A stretch of DNA of 64,000 nucleotides, taken from Luteimonas marina. GTDB lineage: Bacteria; Pseudomonadota; Gammaproteobacteria; Xanthomonadales; Xanthomonadaceae. Each line of letters starts with the position of its first letter. Positions within the stretch are counted from its first letter, which is position 1. The position numbers were made by a program, and so were the translations under genes. The stretch covers positions 372,001-436,000 of the forward strand of contig NZ_VOHK01000001.1 of assembly GCF_007859325.1 (NCBI RefSeq), read 5' to 3'. Positions 35,757 through 44,347 of this stretch are shown in pieces. The notes beneath the pieces were generated by a model. It searched no databases and was not told the origin of the DNA. It saw only the letters and a program-made list of their open reading frames with translations.

Positions 35757-36401
35757 TCAGTGGCCGGCGGTGAGCCGGCGCAGCTCCAGTTCGCAGCCGA
35801 ACAGGAACTCGAACGCCTCCAGGTGCCGGCGCGCCTCGGCCATGTCGCGGCCCCAGGCGTAGAGGCCGTGGCCGTCGATCAGGTAGCCCCACATCGGGCC
35901 GCGGTCGAGCAGGGCGTCGACCTGCGCGGCGAGGGTGGGCATGTGCTGGCTGTTGGGCAGCACGGGGACGTCGAGCGCGGTCTCGTGGGTCTCGTTGCCG
36001 CGGAAGGCCTTGAGCAGTTCGTAGCCTTCCAGCCGCATGTGGCCGGCGCCGGAGAACAGCCGCGAGGCCACCGTCTGGTTGCGCGAATGCGTGTGCAGGA
36101 TGCAGCCGACCTCGGGGAAGCGCCGGTAGAGCTGGGTGTGCAGCAGCGTCTCCGCGGACGGGCGGTGGTCGCTGCCGACGGCCTGGCCGTCGAAGTCGAC
36201 GACCATGATGTCGGCCTCGGTCAGGCGGCCCTTGTCGCGGCCGGAGACGGTGATCGCGGCGTGGCGGTCGTCCAGGCGCTCGGAGAAGTTGCTGCTGGTC
36301 GCAGGCGTCCAGCCGAGCTGCGACAGTTCGCGCACGTTGGTGATGATCTCGCCGGCGAGGTGGCGCAGGCGGTGGCTGTCGTAGGGCAGGGCGTCGCTCA
36401 T
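35757..36401 (-). CDS. mtnB: Methylthioribulose-1-phosphate dehydratase
   Basis: A 214-residue class II aldolase-type zinc enzyme that dehydrates methylthioribulose-1-phosphate in methionine salvage. [38 protein letters not shown], the zinc histidines in [17 protein letters not shown] and the C-terminal [19 protein letters not shown] are visible. It is the first gene of the minus-strand mtnB-mtnD-mtnC-C13 series. mtnA and the nucleosidase are not in this window. Confidence 0.95.
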   Translation of the reverse strand: MSDALPYDSHRLRHLAGEIITNVRELSQLGWTPATSSNFSERLDDRHAAITVSGRDKGRLTEADIMVVDFDGQAVGSDHRPSAETLLHTQLYRRFPEVGCILHTHSRNQTVASRLFSGAGHMRLEGYELLKAFRGNETHETALDVPVLPNSQHMPTLAAQVDALLDRGPMWGYLIDGHGLYAWGRDMAEARRHLEAFEFLFGCELELRRLTAGH

Positions 36402-36421
36402 GGTGCAAGTGTATCGCCATG

Positions 36422-36497
36422 CGTGGGAGCGGGCTCGCCCGCGAAGGCATTGACCGGGAATGCCGGAAGGCATTCGCGGCCAAGGCCGCTCCCACGG
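36422..36497. repeat. REP-like inverted repeat (GTGGGAGCGG type)
   Basis: GTGGGAGCGGGCTCGCCCGCGAA and its inverse TTCGCGGCCAAGGCCGCTCCCAC flank AGGCATTGACCGGGAATGCC. It lies between mtnB and an amino-acid transporter gene. Related pairs occur at 40061-40137 and 42412-42488. Confidence 0.85.
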
Positions 36498-36521
36498 CGC
36501 GCTGCGGCGCCGGGAGGGATT

Positions 36522-37823
36522 TCAGGCCGCTGGCGCCCCGTATCGGTTGCCGAAGCCGCGGTACGCCGCCCAGGCCAGCAGCGCGATCACCAGCGAGCCG
36601 ATCAGGATGTCGTTGTCGGTCGACGAGATCAGCAGGCCGCAGGCGACCAGCGCGAGCATCCCCAGCATGCGGTCCGCGGTCGAGGGCCGTTCGCGGGTGC
36701 CGAACAGCAGGCTCAGGCCGGCGGCGATGTAGGCCATCACCACCAGCGTCACGACCATGTTGATGATCGTGGAGAACTGGCCGGACACGGTGGGCGCCAC
36801 GGTGACGACGGCGATGCCGGTCATCGACAGCGCGATGATGAACAGCCCCCAGCCCGCGGAGCCGTTCGCGCGCAGCCGGCCGAAGATCGAAGGCAGGAAG
36901 CCGCGCTGCGCGGCCCGCGCGCCCGACTCGCCGGTGACCAGCATCCAGCCGCCGAGGGTGCCGGTGGCCTTCAGCGCCGCGGCGGCCGCGATCAGCGGGA
37001 TCGCCCAGGGGCCGAACATCTTGCCGGCGACCAGCGCGAACGGCGCGCTCGAGGCGGCCATCTCCTGCGCCGGCACGATGCCCATCATCAGCACCGACGA
37101 GACGAGGTAGACGACGCCGGCGATCAGGATGCCGCCGAGGGTCGCGATCGGCACGTTGCGGTCGGGATCCTTCACCACGCCGGCGACCATCGCCCCGGTC
37201 TCCAGGCCGACGAAGGCCCAGAACACCGGCGCCAGCTGGCTGAACACCGCGACCGTGTCGGACTTGCCGGTCAGGTTCCAGCTCTCGCGGTAGATGTCCG
37301 CGTCGAAGCTGCCCCAGCCGGCGACGAGCACCGCCACCACCGGCAGCAGGCCGAAGATGACGCAAATCGACTGGAAGCGGGCGATCGAGCGCGGGCCGAG
37401 CAGGTTCAGCGCGAACATCAGCCAGATCAGCGCGACCTGCCCGACCAGGCGCACGCTGCCGCTGTCGTCGATCGGCAGCAGGATCACGAGGTAGCCGAAC
37501 GCCGCCACCGCGATCGCGTTGTTGCCCATCCACGACGAGATCCAGTACAGCGTGGTGGCGAGGAAGCCCATGTCGCGGCCCAATGCCGGGCGCACGTAGT
37601 CGTCGGGCGAGTTGAGGTCCGGGTACTGCCGCGCCAGCCGCGCGAACGCGCCGCCCAGCGCCATCGCGATCAGCGTCCCCACCAGCCACGAGAACGCGGT
37701 GACGCCGCCGATCTCCGCCAGCGACGCCGGCAGCAGGAAGAACCCCGAGCCGATCATGTTGTTGGCGACCACGAAGGTCGCCAGCACGGGTCCGATCTTC
37801 TTCGCGGTCTCGACCGTCGTCAT
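36522..37823 (-). CDS. APC-family basic amino acid/polyamine antiporter (AdiC-like)
   Basis: A 433-residue transporter with 12 predicted membrane helices. The N-terminal FVVANNMIGSGFFLLPASLA matches the unwound TM1 substrate motif (GSG) of AdiC/PotE/CadB-type antiporters, and LATTLYWISSWMGNNAIAVA aligns with the AdiC TM3 region. It would exchange arginine, ornithine or lysine against a decarboxylated product, but no decarboxylase gene is nearby. A second APC gene lies 70 bases upstream on the same strand, suggesting co-expression. Confidence 0.85.
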   Translation of the reverse strand: MTTVETAKKIGPVLATFVVANNMIGSGFFLLPASLAEIGGVTAFSWLVGTLIAMALGGAFARLARQYPDLNSPDDYVRPALGRDMGFLATTLYWISSWMGNNAIAVAAFGYLVILLPIDDSGSVRLVGQVALIWLMFALNLLGPRSIARFQSICVIFGLLPVVAVLVAGWGSFDADIYRESWNLTGKSDTVAVFSQLAPVFWAFVGLETGAMVAGVVKDPDRNVPIATLGGILIAGVVYLVSSVLMMGIVPAQEMAASSAPFALVAGKMFGPWAIPLIAAAAALKATGTLGGWMLVTGESGARAAQRGFLPSIFGRLRANGSAGWGLFIIALSMTGIAVVTVAPTVSGQFSTIINMVVTLVVMAYIAAGLSLLFGTRERPSTADRMLGMLALVACGLLISSTDNDILIGSLVIALLAWAAYRGFGNRYGAPAA

Positions 37824-37893
37824 CGTGTGCTCGCAGCGGGAAGGTGGCGAAACGGCGACGGCGCCGCGAGGGCGCCGTCGAAGGAGGCATGCA

Positions 37894-39363
37894 TCAGGGC
37901 GTGTTGAGCCTGCTGTTGCGGTAGCCGTAGGCGAAGTAGATCACCAGGCCCAGCGCGGTCCAGCCGACCAGCAGCTTCCAGTGCTCGGTGAACGGCTGCC
38001 AGAACAGGTACAGGCAGGCCACCACGCCGAGCGGGCAGATCACCCCCGCGAACGGCACGCGGAACGGGCGCGGCAGCTCCGGGCGCGTCCTGCGCAGGAC
38101 CAGCACGCCGGCGCAGACCGTGGCGAAGGCGAGCAGGGTGCCCATCGACACCAGTTCGCCGAGCACGTTGAGCGGCATGAAGCCGGCCAGCACGCAGGCG
38201 ACGACGCCGACGATGATCGTGCCCACGTACGGCGTCTGGTACTTCGGGTGCACCTTGCCGAACAGCTTCGGCAGCAGCCCGTCGCGCGACATCGAGTAGA
38301 AGATGCGCGGCTGCGCCATCAGCATCACCAGGATCACCGACGACAGGCCGGCGATCGCGCCGATCTCGACCGCGGTCTTGAGCCAGGCCAGGCCGGGATA
38401 GGGCTCCAGCGCGGTCGCGACCGGCTTGGCGGTGCCGAGCAGCGAGTAGTGGGTCATGCCGGTCAGCACCGCGCAGACCACGATGTAGATGATGGTGCAG
38501 ACCGCCAGCGAACCGAGGATGCCGATCGGCATGTCGCGCTGCGGGTTCTTCGCCTCGCCCGCCGCTGTGGACACCGCGTCGAAGCCGATGTAGGCGAAGA
38601 ACACGATCGCCGCGGCGCGGGTCACGCCGTCGAAGCCAAACTTGCCGGGACCTTGCGCCTCGGGAATGAACGGGGTCCAGTTGGCGGGATCGATGTACAT
38701 CGCGCCGAAGCCGATGAACAGTGCGATCACCGTGACCTTGATCGCGACGATGATCGAGTTGGCGATCGCCGACTGGGTGATGCCGACGTAGCACAGCCCG
38801 CTGACCGCCGCGACGATCAGCACCGCCGGCAGGTTGAACAGATGGCCGGTGCTGACGAAGGCGGTGCCGTTCCAGTCGATCGGCGCGGTGGTGAGCTGCG
38901 CCGGGAACGGCAGCCCGAGCGTGCCGGTGACGAAACTGATCAGGTAGCCCGACCAGCCCACCGCGACCGTACTGGAGGCGAACAGGTACTCCAGCACCAG
39001 GCACCAGCCGATGAACCAGGCGACGAACTCGCCGAGGGTGGCGTAGGAATAGGAATAGGCGCTTCCCGAGACCGGCATCATTGCCGCGAACTCGGCGTAA
39101 CACAGGCCGGCCAGCGCGCAGGCGGTGCCGGCGAGCACGAAGCTGAGCATGATCGCCGGGCCGGCGTGGTTGGCCGCGGCCTGGCCGGTGAGCACGAAGA
39201 TGCCGGCGCCGATCACCGCGCCGATCCCGAGCAGGACCAGGTGGCGCGCGGTCAGCGTGCGCTTGAGGGTGGTCTCGCCCTGCAGGGAGCCTTCGACCGG
39301 TTCGCCGGCATCGACGTGCGGCGCCGGCTCGACCGGCTTGACCCTGAACAGACTTTTCGACAT
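37894..39363 (-). CDS. APC-family cationic amino acid transporter (CAT/YfnA type)
   Basis: A 489-residue protein with a 30-residue cytoplasmic N-terminus and about 12-13 helices. The signature LVLLGIGAVIGAGIFVLTGQAAANHAGPA and PVSGSAYSYSYATLGEFVAW identify the CAT/YfnA group; FFAYIGFDAVSTAAGEAKNP is the conserved TM6-8 segment. It likely imports amino acids such as arginine or branched-chain residues; specificity cannot be read. ATG 39363 has AGGGA upstream. Divergent from the NUDIX gene. Confidence 0.88.
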   Translation of the reverse strand: MSKSLFRVKPVEPAPHVDAGEPVEGSLQGETTLKRTLTARHLVLLGIGAVIGAGIFVLTGQAAANHAGPAIMLSFVLAGTACALAGLCYAEFAAMMPVSGSAYSYSYATLGEFVAWFIGWCLVLEYLFASSTVAVGWSGYLISFVTGTLGLPFPAQLTTAPIDWNGTAFVSTGHLFNLPAVLIVAAVSGLCYVGITQSAIANSIIVAIKVTVIALFIGFGAMYIDPANWTPFIPEAQGPGKFGFDGVTRAAAIVFFAYIGFDAVSTAAGEAKNPQRDMPIGILGSLAVCTIIYIVVCAVLTGMTHYSLLGTAKPVATALEPYPGLAWLKTAVEIGAIAGLSSVILVMLMAQPRIFYSMSRDGLLPKLFGKVHPKYQTPYVGTIIVGVVACVLAGFMPLNVLGELVSMGTLLAFATVCAGVLVLRRTRPELPRPFRVPFAGVICPLGVVACLYLFWQPFTEHWKLLVGWTALGLVIYFAYGYRNSRLNTP

Positions 39364-39517
39364 CAGTGTTTCCCTGGATGTGGATGGAGTGCCGGTGGGG
39401 TCGGCCGGTGAATGGTTACCGTTGCTACCTTGCCAAACGCGGGTGCGACGCACAAGCGCGGGCCGGTTGGACGACAATGGCCGGTCCGATGGCGGACACG
39501 GCGGGAGGCGCGCAGCT

Positions 39518-40105
39518 TTGCACATTCCGGACGATCTGGAACCCTTGGCGAACGCCTTCGAGGCCCACGCCCGGCGCTGCCCGGACCAGCGTGACGTGGC
39601 CGAGGCCTTCATCGCGCTGCTGGGCGACACGGAGGATCCCTTCCTGCGCGAACGCCTGGCCGGGCACTTCACCGCATCCGCCTGGCTGGTGGCGCGGGAC
39701 CGGCGGCGGGTGCTGCTGACCCATCACCGCAAGCTCGGCATCTGGGTCCAGCTCGGCGGCCATGCCGACGGCGACCGCGACCTGGCGCGCGTCGCGCTGC
39801 GCGAGGCGGAGGAGGAATCGGGGCTGAGTGGGCTGCGCGTCGATCCGGAGATCTACGACCTCGACCGCCACTGGATCCCCGAGCGCAAGGACGTGCCCGG
39901 CCACTGGCACTACGACGTGCGCTATGTCGTCCATGCCGGCAACGACGAGGCGTTCGTGGTCGGCGAGGAATCGCATGCGCTGGCCTGGCGCGACATCGAC
40001 GCGATCGCGGTGGACGCCGAAGCGGACATGTCGTTGCGCCGGATGGCGCGGAAATGGCTGCGTGGGAGCGCCCTCGGGCGCGATGCGTTTGGCGGACAAC
40101 CATAG
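39518..40105 (+). CDS. NUDIX hydrolase
   Basis: A 195-residue protein. The NUDIX box reads GGHADGDRDLARVALREAEE followed by ESGL, with the catalytic REAEEESG core intact and the first box Glu replaced by Arg, as in the GGHADG subgroup. HKLGIWVQLGGHA precedes it. The only sensible start is TTG 39518, 7 bases after GGGAGG; no ATG lies in the family-like region. The last 15 codons (WLRGSALGRDAFGGQP) are encoded by a REP element, so the C-terminus is probably a recent extension. The substrate is unknown. Confidence 0.82.
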   Translation: MHIPDDLEPLANAFEAHARRCPDQRDVAEAFIALLGDTEDPFLRERLAGHFTASAWLVARDRRRVLLTHHRKLGIWVQLGGHADGDRDLARVALREAEEESGLSGLRVDPEIYDLDRHWIPERKDVPGHWHYDVRYVVHAGNDEAFVVGEESHALAWRDIDAIAVDAEADMSLRRMARKWLRGSALGRDAFGGQP

Positions 40106-40137
40106 CCGCGGGAATCGCGCCCAAGGGCGCTCCCACG
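40061..40137. repeat. REP-like inverted repeat overlapping the NUDIX 3' end
   Basis: CGTGGGAGCGCCCTCGGGCGCGA and its inverse TCGCGCCCAAGGGCGCTCCCACG flank about 30 bases. The NUDIX stop codon (40103-40105) lies inside the element. Confidence 0.85.
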
Positions 40138-40147
40138 TGTGGGGAGT

Positions 40148-40831
40148 TCAGCGGCGCGCAGCGACCTCGTCGACGTGGCGCAGCAGGCCGGCCGGATCGT
40201 CGTAGACGCGGAACGCGCCCGAGCGCTCCAGTTCCTCCAGTCCGTATCCGCCCGACAGCAGGCCGACGCCGAGTGCGCGCGCACGCTGCGCGGCGAGCAT
40301 GTCCCAGATGCTGTCGCCGATCACCAGCGAATGCTGGATGTCGACGCCCAGCCGGTCGGCGGCGGCGAGGAACAGGTCGGGGTCGGGCTTGGCGTAGCGT
40401 ACCTGGTCGCGGGTGACCACGGGCACCTTCGCCGGGTCGACGCCCAGCGCGGCGATGTTCGGCGCCGCGGTTTCCATGCGGCCGCTGGTGGCGATGGCCC
40501 AGGGGATGCCTTCGTCGCTCAGGAACGCGAGCAGCTCGCGCGCGCCCGGCAGCGGCTTGATCGCGCCGGCGGCGGCCTGGCGGTTGTAGGCCTCGGCGTG
40601 CCAGCCGCGCAGGCGGTCGAGGCGGTCCTCGGTGATGTCGAGCCCGGTCTCGCGCAGCAGGATGTTGGTGAACAGCCCGCCGCTCATGCCGATCTTGCGG
40701 TGGATGCGCCAGACCGACAGGTCCACGCCCTCGCGATCCAGCGCCTCCTTCCAGGCCAGCACGTGCTGGTAGACGCTGTCGACGAGGGTGCCGTCGAGGT
40801 CGAACAGGAAGGCGGTAGAGGTGCGGGGCAT
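40148..40831 (-). CDS. HAD-superfamily phosphatase (phosphoglycolate-phosphatase-like)
   Basis: A 227-residue HAD hydrolase. FLFDLDGTLVDSVYQHVLAW is motif I with the nucleophilic Asp; ATSGRMETAAPNIAALG is motif II; YAKPDPDLFLAAADRLGV supplies the motif III Lys; VIGDSIWDMLAAQRARALGV is motif IV. A helical cap lies between motifs I and II. ATG 40831 has AAGGAG at good distance and was preferred to the ATG seven codons upstream. The substrate is not determined by sequence. Confidence 0.88.
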   Translation of the reverse strand: MPRTSTAFLFDLDGTLVDSVYQHVLAWKEALDREGVDLSVWRIHRKIGMSGGLFTNILLRETGLDITEDRLDRLRGWHAEAYNRQAAAGAIKPLPGARELLAFLSDEGIPWAIATSGRMETAAPNIAALGVDPAKVPVVTRDQVRYAKPDPDLFLAAADRLGVDIQHSLVIGDSIWDMLAAQRARALGVGLLSGGYGLEELERSGAFRVYDDPAGLLRHVDEVAARR

Positions 40832-40860
40832 TGCGGGTCTCCTTGGATTCACCTCGAACT

Positions 40861-40944
40861 GTCATTCCGAACGCAGTGAGGAATCTGCTTTCCGGTAGCG
40901 TCGACGTGCACTGGAAGCAGATTCCTCACTGCGTTCGGAATGAC
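40861..40944. repeat. REP/BIME-like inverted repeat (ATTCC type)
   Basis: GTCATTCCGAACGCAGTGAGGAATCTGC and its inverse AGATTCCTCACTGCGTTCGGAATGAC flank about 30 bases. Same type as 18582-18655. It lies between serA and the HAD gene. Confidence 0.85.
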
Positions 40945-41002
40945 AGTCCTACGGAATGACAGTCTCGTTTTCATCGCCTGCATCCGGCGGGACATCGCTC
41001 CG

Positions 41003-42244
41003 TCAGTACAGCACCCGCGTCCGCAGCGTCCCCTCGATCTCGTTCAGCGCCGCGCGCAGTCGCGCGGTGATTTCCGGTGTCGAAGCAACGTCGATCACCA
41101 CGTAGCCGACCTTCGGGTCGGTGCGCAGGAACTGGCCGTCGATGTTGACGCCCTCGCGCGAGAACAGGTCGTTGACCTGCGACAGCACGCCCGGCACGTT
41201 GCGGTGGATGTGCAGGATGCGGTGGCTGCCGGCGTGCTCGGGCAGGGTGACCTCGGGGAAGTTCACGGCCGACAGCGTGCCGCCGTTGTCGCTGTAGCGC
41301 ACCAGCTTGGCGGCCACTTCGGTGCCGATGTTGTCCTGCGCCTCCAGCGTGCTGCCGCCGACGTGCGGGGTCAGGATCACGTTGTCGTACTTCGCCAGCG
41401 GCGATTCGAAGCTGTCGCCGTTGCCCTTGGGTTCGACCGGGAACACGTCCACCGCGGCGCCGCCGACGTGGCCCGATTCCAGCGCCGCGGCCAGCGCGTC
41501 GATGTCGACCACGGTGCCGCGCGAGGCGTTGATCAGGTGCGCGCCGGGCTTCATCCTCGCGATCTGGGCGGCGCCGAACATCAGTTGTGTGGATGGCGTC
41601 TCCGGCACGTGCAGGGTGACGATGTCGGAGCGCTGCAGCAGGTCGTCGAGATCGCCCGCGGCGCGCGCGTTGCCGAGCGAGAGCTTGGCCTCGACGTCGT
41701 GGAACAGCACGTGCATGCCCAGCGATTCGGCCAGCACGCCGACCTGGGTGCCGATGTGGCCGTAGCCGATGATGCCCAGGGTCTTGCCGCGCACCTCGTG
41801 GCTGCCCAGCGCCGACTTGCTCCAGCCGCCGCGATGGCATTCGGCGTTCTTCTGCGGGATGCCGCGCATCAGCAGGATGGCCTCGGCCACCACCAGTTCG
41901 GCGACGCTGCGGGTATTGGAGTAGGGCGCGTTGAACACCGGGATGCCGGCGAGTTCGGCGGCCTCCAGGTCGACCTGGTTGGTGCCGATGCAGAAGCAGC
42001 CGATCGTGATCAGCTTGCGCGCCTCGGCCAGCACCTCGGCAGTGAGCTGCGTGCGCGAGCGGATGCCGACGATGTGCGCGCCGGCGATCTTCGCCTTGAG
42101 CTCGTCGCCCGCCAGCGACTTCGGCAGCAGTTCCACCTGCTCGTAGCCGGCGGCCTTGAACACCTCGACGGCGCTGCGGCTGATGCCCTCGAACAGTACA
42201 ACGCGGATGTCCTGCTTCGGGAACGAGGTCTTCAGGGGCGTCAT
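41003..42244 (-). CDS. serA: D-3-phosphoglycerate dehydrogenase with ACT domain
   Basis: A 413-residue enzyme, the first step of serine synthesis. The NAD site is LGIIGYGHIGTQVGVLAESL; the substrate Arg and catalytic Glu/His are in INASRGTVVDIDALA, PVEPKGNG and VILTPHVGGSTLEAQDNIG. A C-terminal ACT domain (HRILHIHRNVPGVLSQVNDL) gives serine feedback. This E. coli-type SerA is known to reduce 2-oxoglutarate to D-2-hydroxyglutarate, which fits the divergent dehydrogenase gene next to it. serC is at the far right of the window. Confidence 0.96.
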   Translation of the reverse strand: MTPLKTSFPKQDIRVVLFEGISRSAVEVFKAAGYEQVELLPKSLAGDELKAKIAGAHIVGIRSRTQLTAEVLAEARKLITIGCFCIGTNQVDLEAAELAGIPVFNAPYSNTRSVAELVVAEAILLMRGIPQKNAECHRGGWSKSALGSHEVRGKTLGIIGYGHIGTQVGVLAESLGMHVLFHDVEAKLSLGNARAAGDLDDLLQRSDIVTLHVPETPSTQLMFGAAQIARMKPGAHLINASRGTVVDIDALAAALESGHVGGAAVDVFPVEPKGNGDSFESPLAKYDNVILTPHVGGSTLEAQDNIGTEVAAKLVRYSDNGGTLSAVNFPEVTLPEHAGSHRILHIHRNVPGVLSQVNDLFSREGVNIDGQFLRTDPKVGYVVIDVASTPEITARLRAALNEIEGTLRTRVLY

Positions 42245-42577
42245 GCGCGCTGCTGTCCGGATCGATGGTGGAGGGAGTCCATCACTATGCCAGATGCGAC
42301 GCGCGTTTTCCGCACTGCACCACGCTGTTTTCGGTGCGCTGCGCGGAACACCGGCGCTGGATCAGCGGAACACTGCCGCGGGTTTCGGTTGCGACGGAAA
42401 CGAAAGCTTCTTGTGGGAGCGACTTCAGTCGCGATCGCCTGCCAGGGCGATGATCGCCGATGTCTTCGCGACCGAGGCCGCTCCCACGCAGCGCCCGGGT
42501 CCGCGGTCGCTGCCCGTGCTGGACGCCCGCGGTCGCGGCTGGCACGCTTGCGCTCCCTTCGTCGCCATGCCTCCACG
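42245..42577. other. serA upstream region with a REP pair at 42412-42488
   Basis: Divergent gap between serA and the D-2-HG dehydrogenase-type gene. It holds GTGGGAGCGACTTCAGTCGCGATCGCC and its partial inverse ending GACCGAGGCCGCTCCCACG, a REP-like pair. Promoters for both genes should be here, but no convincing -35/-10 pair can be picked. The earlier part (42300-42400) is lower in GC. Confidence 0.6.
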
Positions 42578-43963
42578 ATGACCGACCCGCGCCTGGCCGC
42601 GCTGTCGCAGACGCTGCCCGAGCTGCGCCTGCTGACCGACGCCGCCGACCTCGAGCACTACGGCCGCGACTGGACCCGGCGCTGGACACCCGCGCCGCTG
42701 GCGATCGCGCTGCCGGCGACCGTCGAGCAGGTGCAGGCCATCGTGCGCTGGGCGCGCGAGGCCGGCGTGGCGATCGTGCCCTCGGGCGGCCGCACGGGGT
42801 TGTCCGGCGGCGCGGTGGCGGCGAACGGCGAACTCGTCGTCAGCCTCGAGCGCATGAACAAGGCCATCGGCTTCGATCCGGTCGACCGCACGCTGACCGT
42901 GCAGGCGGGCATGGCGCTGGAAGCCGTGCACAACGCGGCGAAGGAGCACGGCCTGGTCTATCCGGTGGACTTCGCCGCGCGCGGCTCGTGCTCGATCGGC
43001 GGCAACATCGCCACCAACGCCGGCGGCATCCGCGTGATCCGCTACGGCAACACCCGCGAGTGGGTGGCCGGCCTGAAGCTGGTCGACGGCCGCGGCGAAC
43101 TGCTCGACGTCGGCCGCGGGCTGGTCAAGAACTCCAGCGGCTACGACCTGCGGCACCTCGCGGTCGCCTCGGAGGGCACGCTCGGCATCATCGTCGAGGC
43201 GACGCTGCGGCTGACCGATCCGCCGCCGCCGACCAGCGTGATGCTGCTGGCGCTGGCGGACTTCGACGCGCTGATGCGGGTGTTCGCCGAACTGCGCGCG
43301 AAGCTGCGGCTGGAGGCGTTCGAGTTCTTCACCGACCGCGCCTTGTACCACGTGCTGGCGCACGGTGCGCAGAAGCCGTTCGACGAGGCCCATCCGTACT
43401 ACGTGGTGACCGAATTCGCCGCCGGCGAGGCGGAGGAGGGCGCGGCGCTGGCCGCGTTCGAACACTGCGTGGGCGAGGGCTGGGTGCTCGACGGCGTGAT
43501 CAGCCAGAGCGAGGCGCAGGCCGCGCAGCTGTGGCGCCTGCGCGAGGGCATCACCGAGAGCCTGGCGAAGTACGTGCCCTACAAGAACGACGTCTCGGTG
43601 CGGATCTCGGCGATGCCGGCCTTCCTCGCCGAAACCCGGGCGCTGCTGGGGCAGGAATACCCGCAGTTCGACGTGGTCTGGTTCGGCCACATCGGCGACG
43701 GCAACCTGCACATCAACGTGCTCAAGCCCGACGACATGGCGCAGGTGGATTTCGTGAACGACTGCGAGCGCGTGACCAAGCTGCTGGCGCAGGCGCTGCA
43801 GCGCCACGACGGCAGCATCTCGGCCGAGCACGGCATCGGCCTGGTCAAGAAACCCTACCTGTCCTCGACCCGCAGCGAGGCCGAGATCGCGCTGATGCGC
43901 GGCATCCGCCGCGTGCTCGATCCCGACGGCCTGATGAATCCGGGCAAGCTGTTCGACGCCTGA
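42578..43963 (+). CDS. FAD-linked D-2-hydroxyacid dehydrogenase (D-2-hydroxyglutarate dehydrogenase type)
   Basis: A 461-residue VAO/GlcD-family flavoprotein. The FAD-binding segment has VPSGGRTGLSGGAVAANGEL, FAARGSCSIGGNIATNAGGI and LKNSSGYDL-like VKNSSGYDLRHLAVASEGTL. The C-terminal cap has VWFGHIGDGNLHINVLKP and SAEHGIGLVKKPYL with metal-binding His residues. Divergent pairing with serA supports D-2-hydroxyglutarate oxidation to 2-oxoglutarate, which pulls the SerA reaction forward as shown in Pseudomonas; D-lactate is the main alternative substrate. Confidence 0.88.
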   Translation: MTDPRLAALSQTLPELRLLTDAADLEHYGRDWTRRWTPAPLAIALPATVEQVQAIVRWAREAGVAIVPSGGRTGLSGGAVAANGELVVSLERMNKAIGFDPVDRTLTVQAGMALEAVHNAAKEHGLVYPVDFAARGSCSIGGNIATNAGGIRVIRYGNTREWVAGLKLVDGRGELLDVGRGLVKNSSGYDLRHLAVASEGTLGIIVEATLRLTDPPPPTSVMLLALADFDALMRVFAELRAKLRLEAFEFFTDRALYHVLAHGAQKPFDEAHPYYVVTEFAAGEAEEGAALAAFEHCVGEGWVLDGVISQSEAQAAQLWRLREGITESLAKYVPYKNDVSVRISAMPAFLAETRALLGQEYPQFDVVWFGHIGDGNLHINVLKPDDMAQVDFVNDCERVTKLLAQALQRHDGSISAEHGIGLVKKPYLSSTRSEAEIALMRGIRRVLDPDGLMNPGKLFDA

Positions 43964-44033
43964 GCCGCTGCGTTCAGCCACGGCCCGCGGGCAGCGGCTA
44001 CCCTTGCACCTTCGACGACCACGGAAGCCTCCG

Positions 44034-44336
44034 ATGAAACGCATCGCCCCGGTGTTCGCGCTGCTTGCCTGCGCCAGCTTCGCCACCCACGCCGGCAGTT
44101 TCGCCGGGACCACGGGTGGGGCTTCCTCCGCGGGCTCGTCCGCGTCCTCGGGCAGCACGTCCGGCGACGACAAACGGGTGCTGGGCGCACGCGACGACGC
44201 GGCGATGTTCGTCGCCAGCGACGGCGCGATCCGCGGCGCGCGGCTGGAGGCGGCGCTGCGCCACCTGCGCGAACAGGACCCGGCCGCGCGCGCGGCCAGC
44301 GACCTGCAGCTCGCGCAGGCGATCCTGGCCCGCTGA
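44034..44336 (+). CDS. DUF2388 periplasmic protein
   Basis: A 100-residue secreted protein. The signal peptide is MKRIAPVFALLACASFATHA. The mature part begins with a Ser/Gly/Thr-rich stretch (GTTGGASSAGSSASSGSTSG), followed by DDKRVLGARDDAAMFVASDG and GARLEAALRHLREQ, the DUF2388 signature. Function unknown. It is followed at 11 bases by the DUF4105 gene, an arrangement suggesting a shared envelope role; the two DUFs are also neighbours in pseudomonads. Confidence 0.82.
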   Translation: MKRIAPVFALLACASFATHAGSFAGTTGGASSAGSSASSGSTSGDDKRVLGARDDAAMFVASDGAIRGARLEAALRHLREQDPAARAASDLQLAQAILAR

Positions 44337-44347
44337 CCGGGCCCTCG

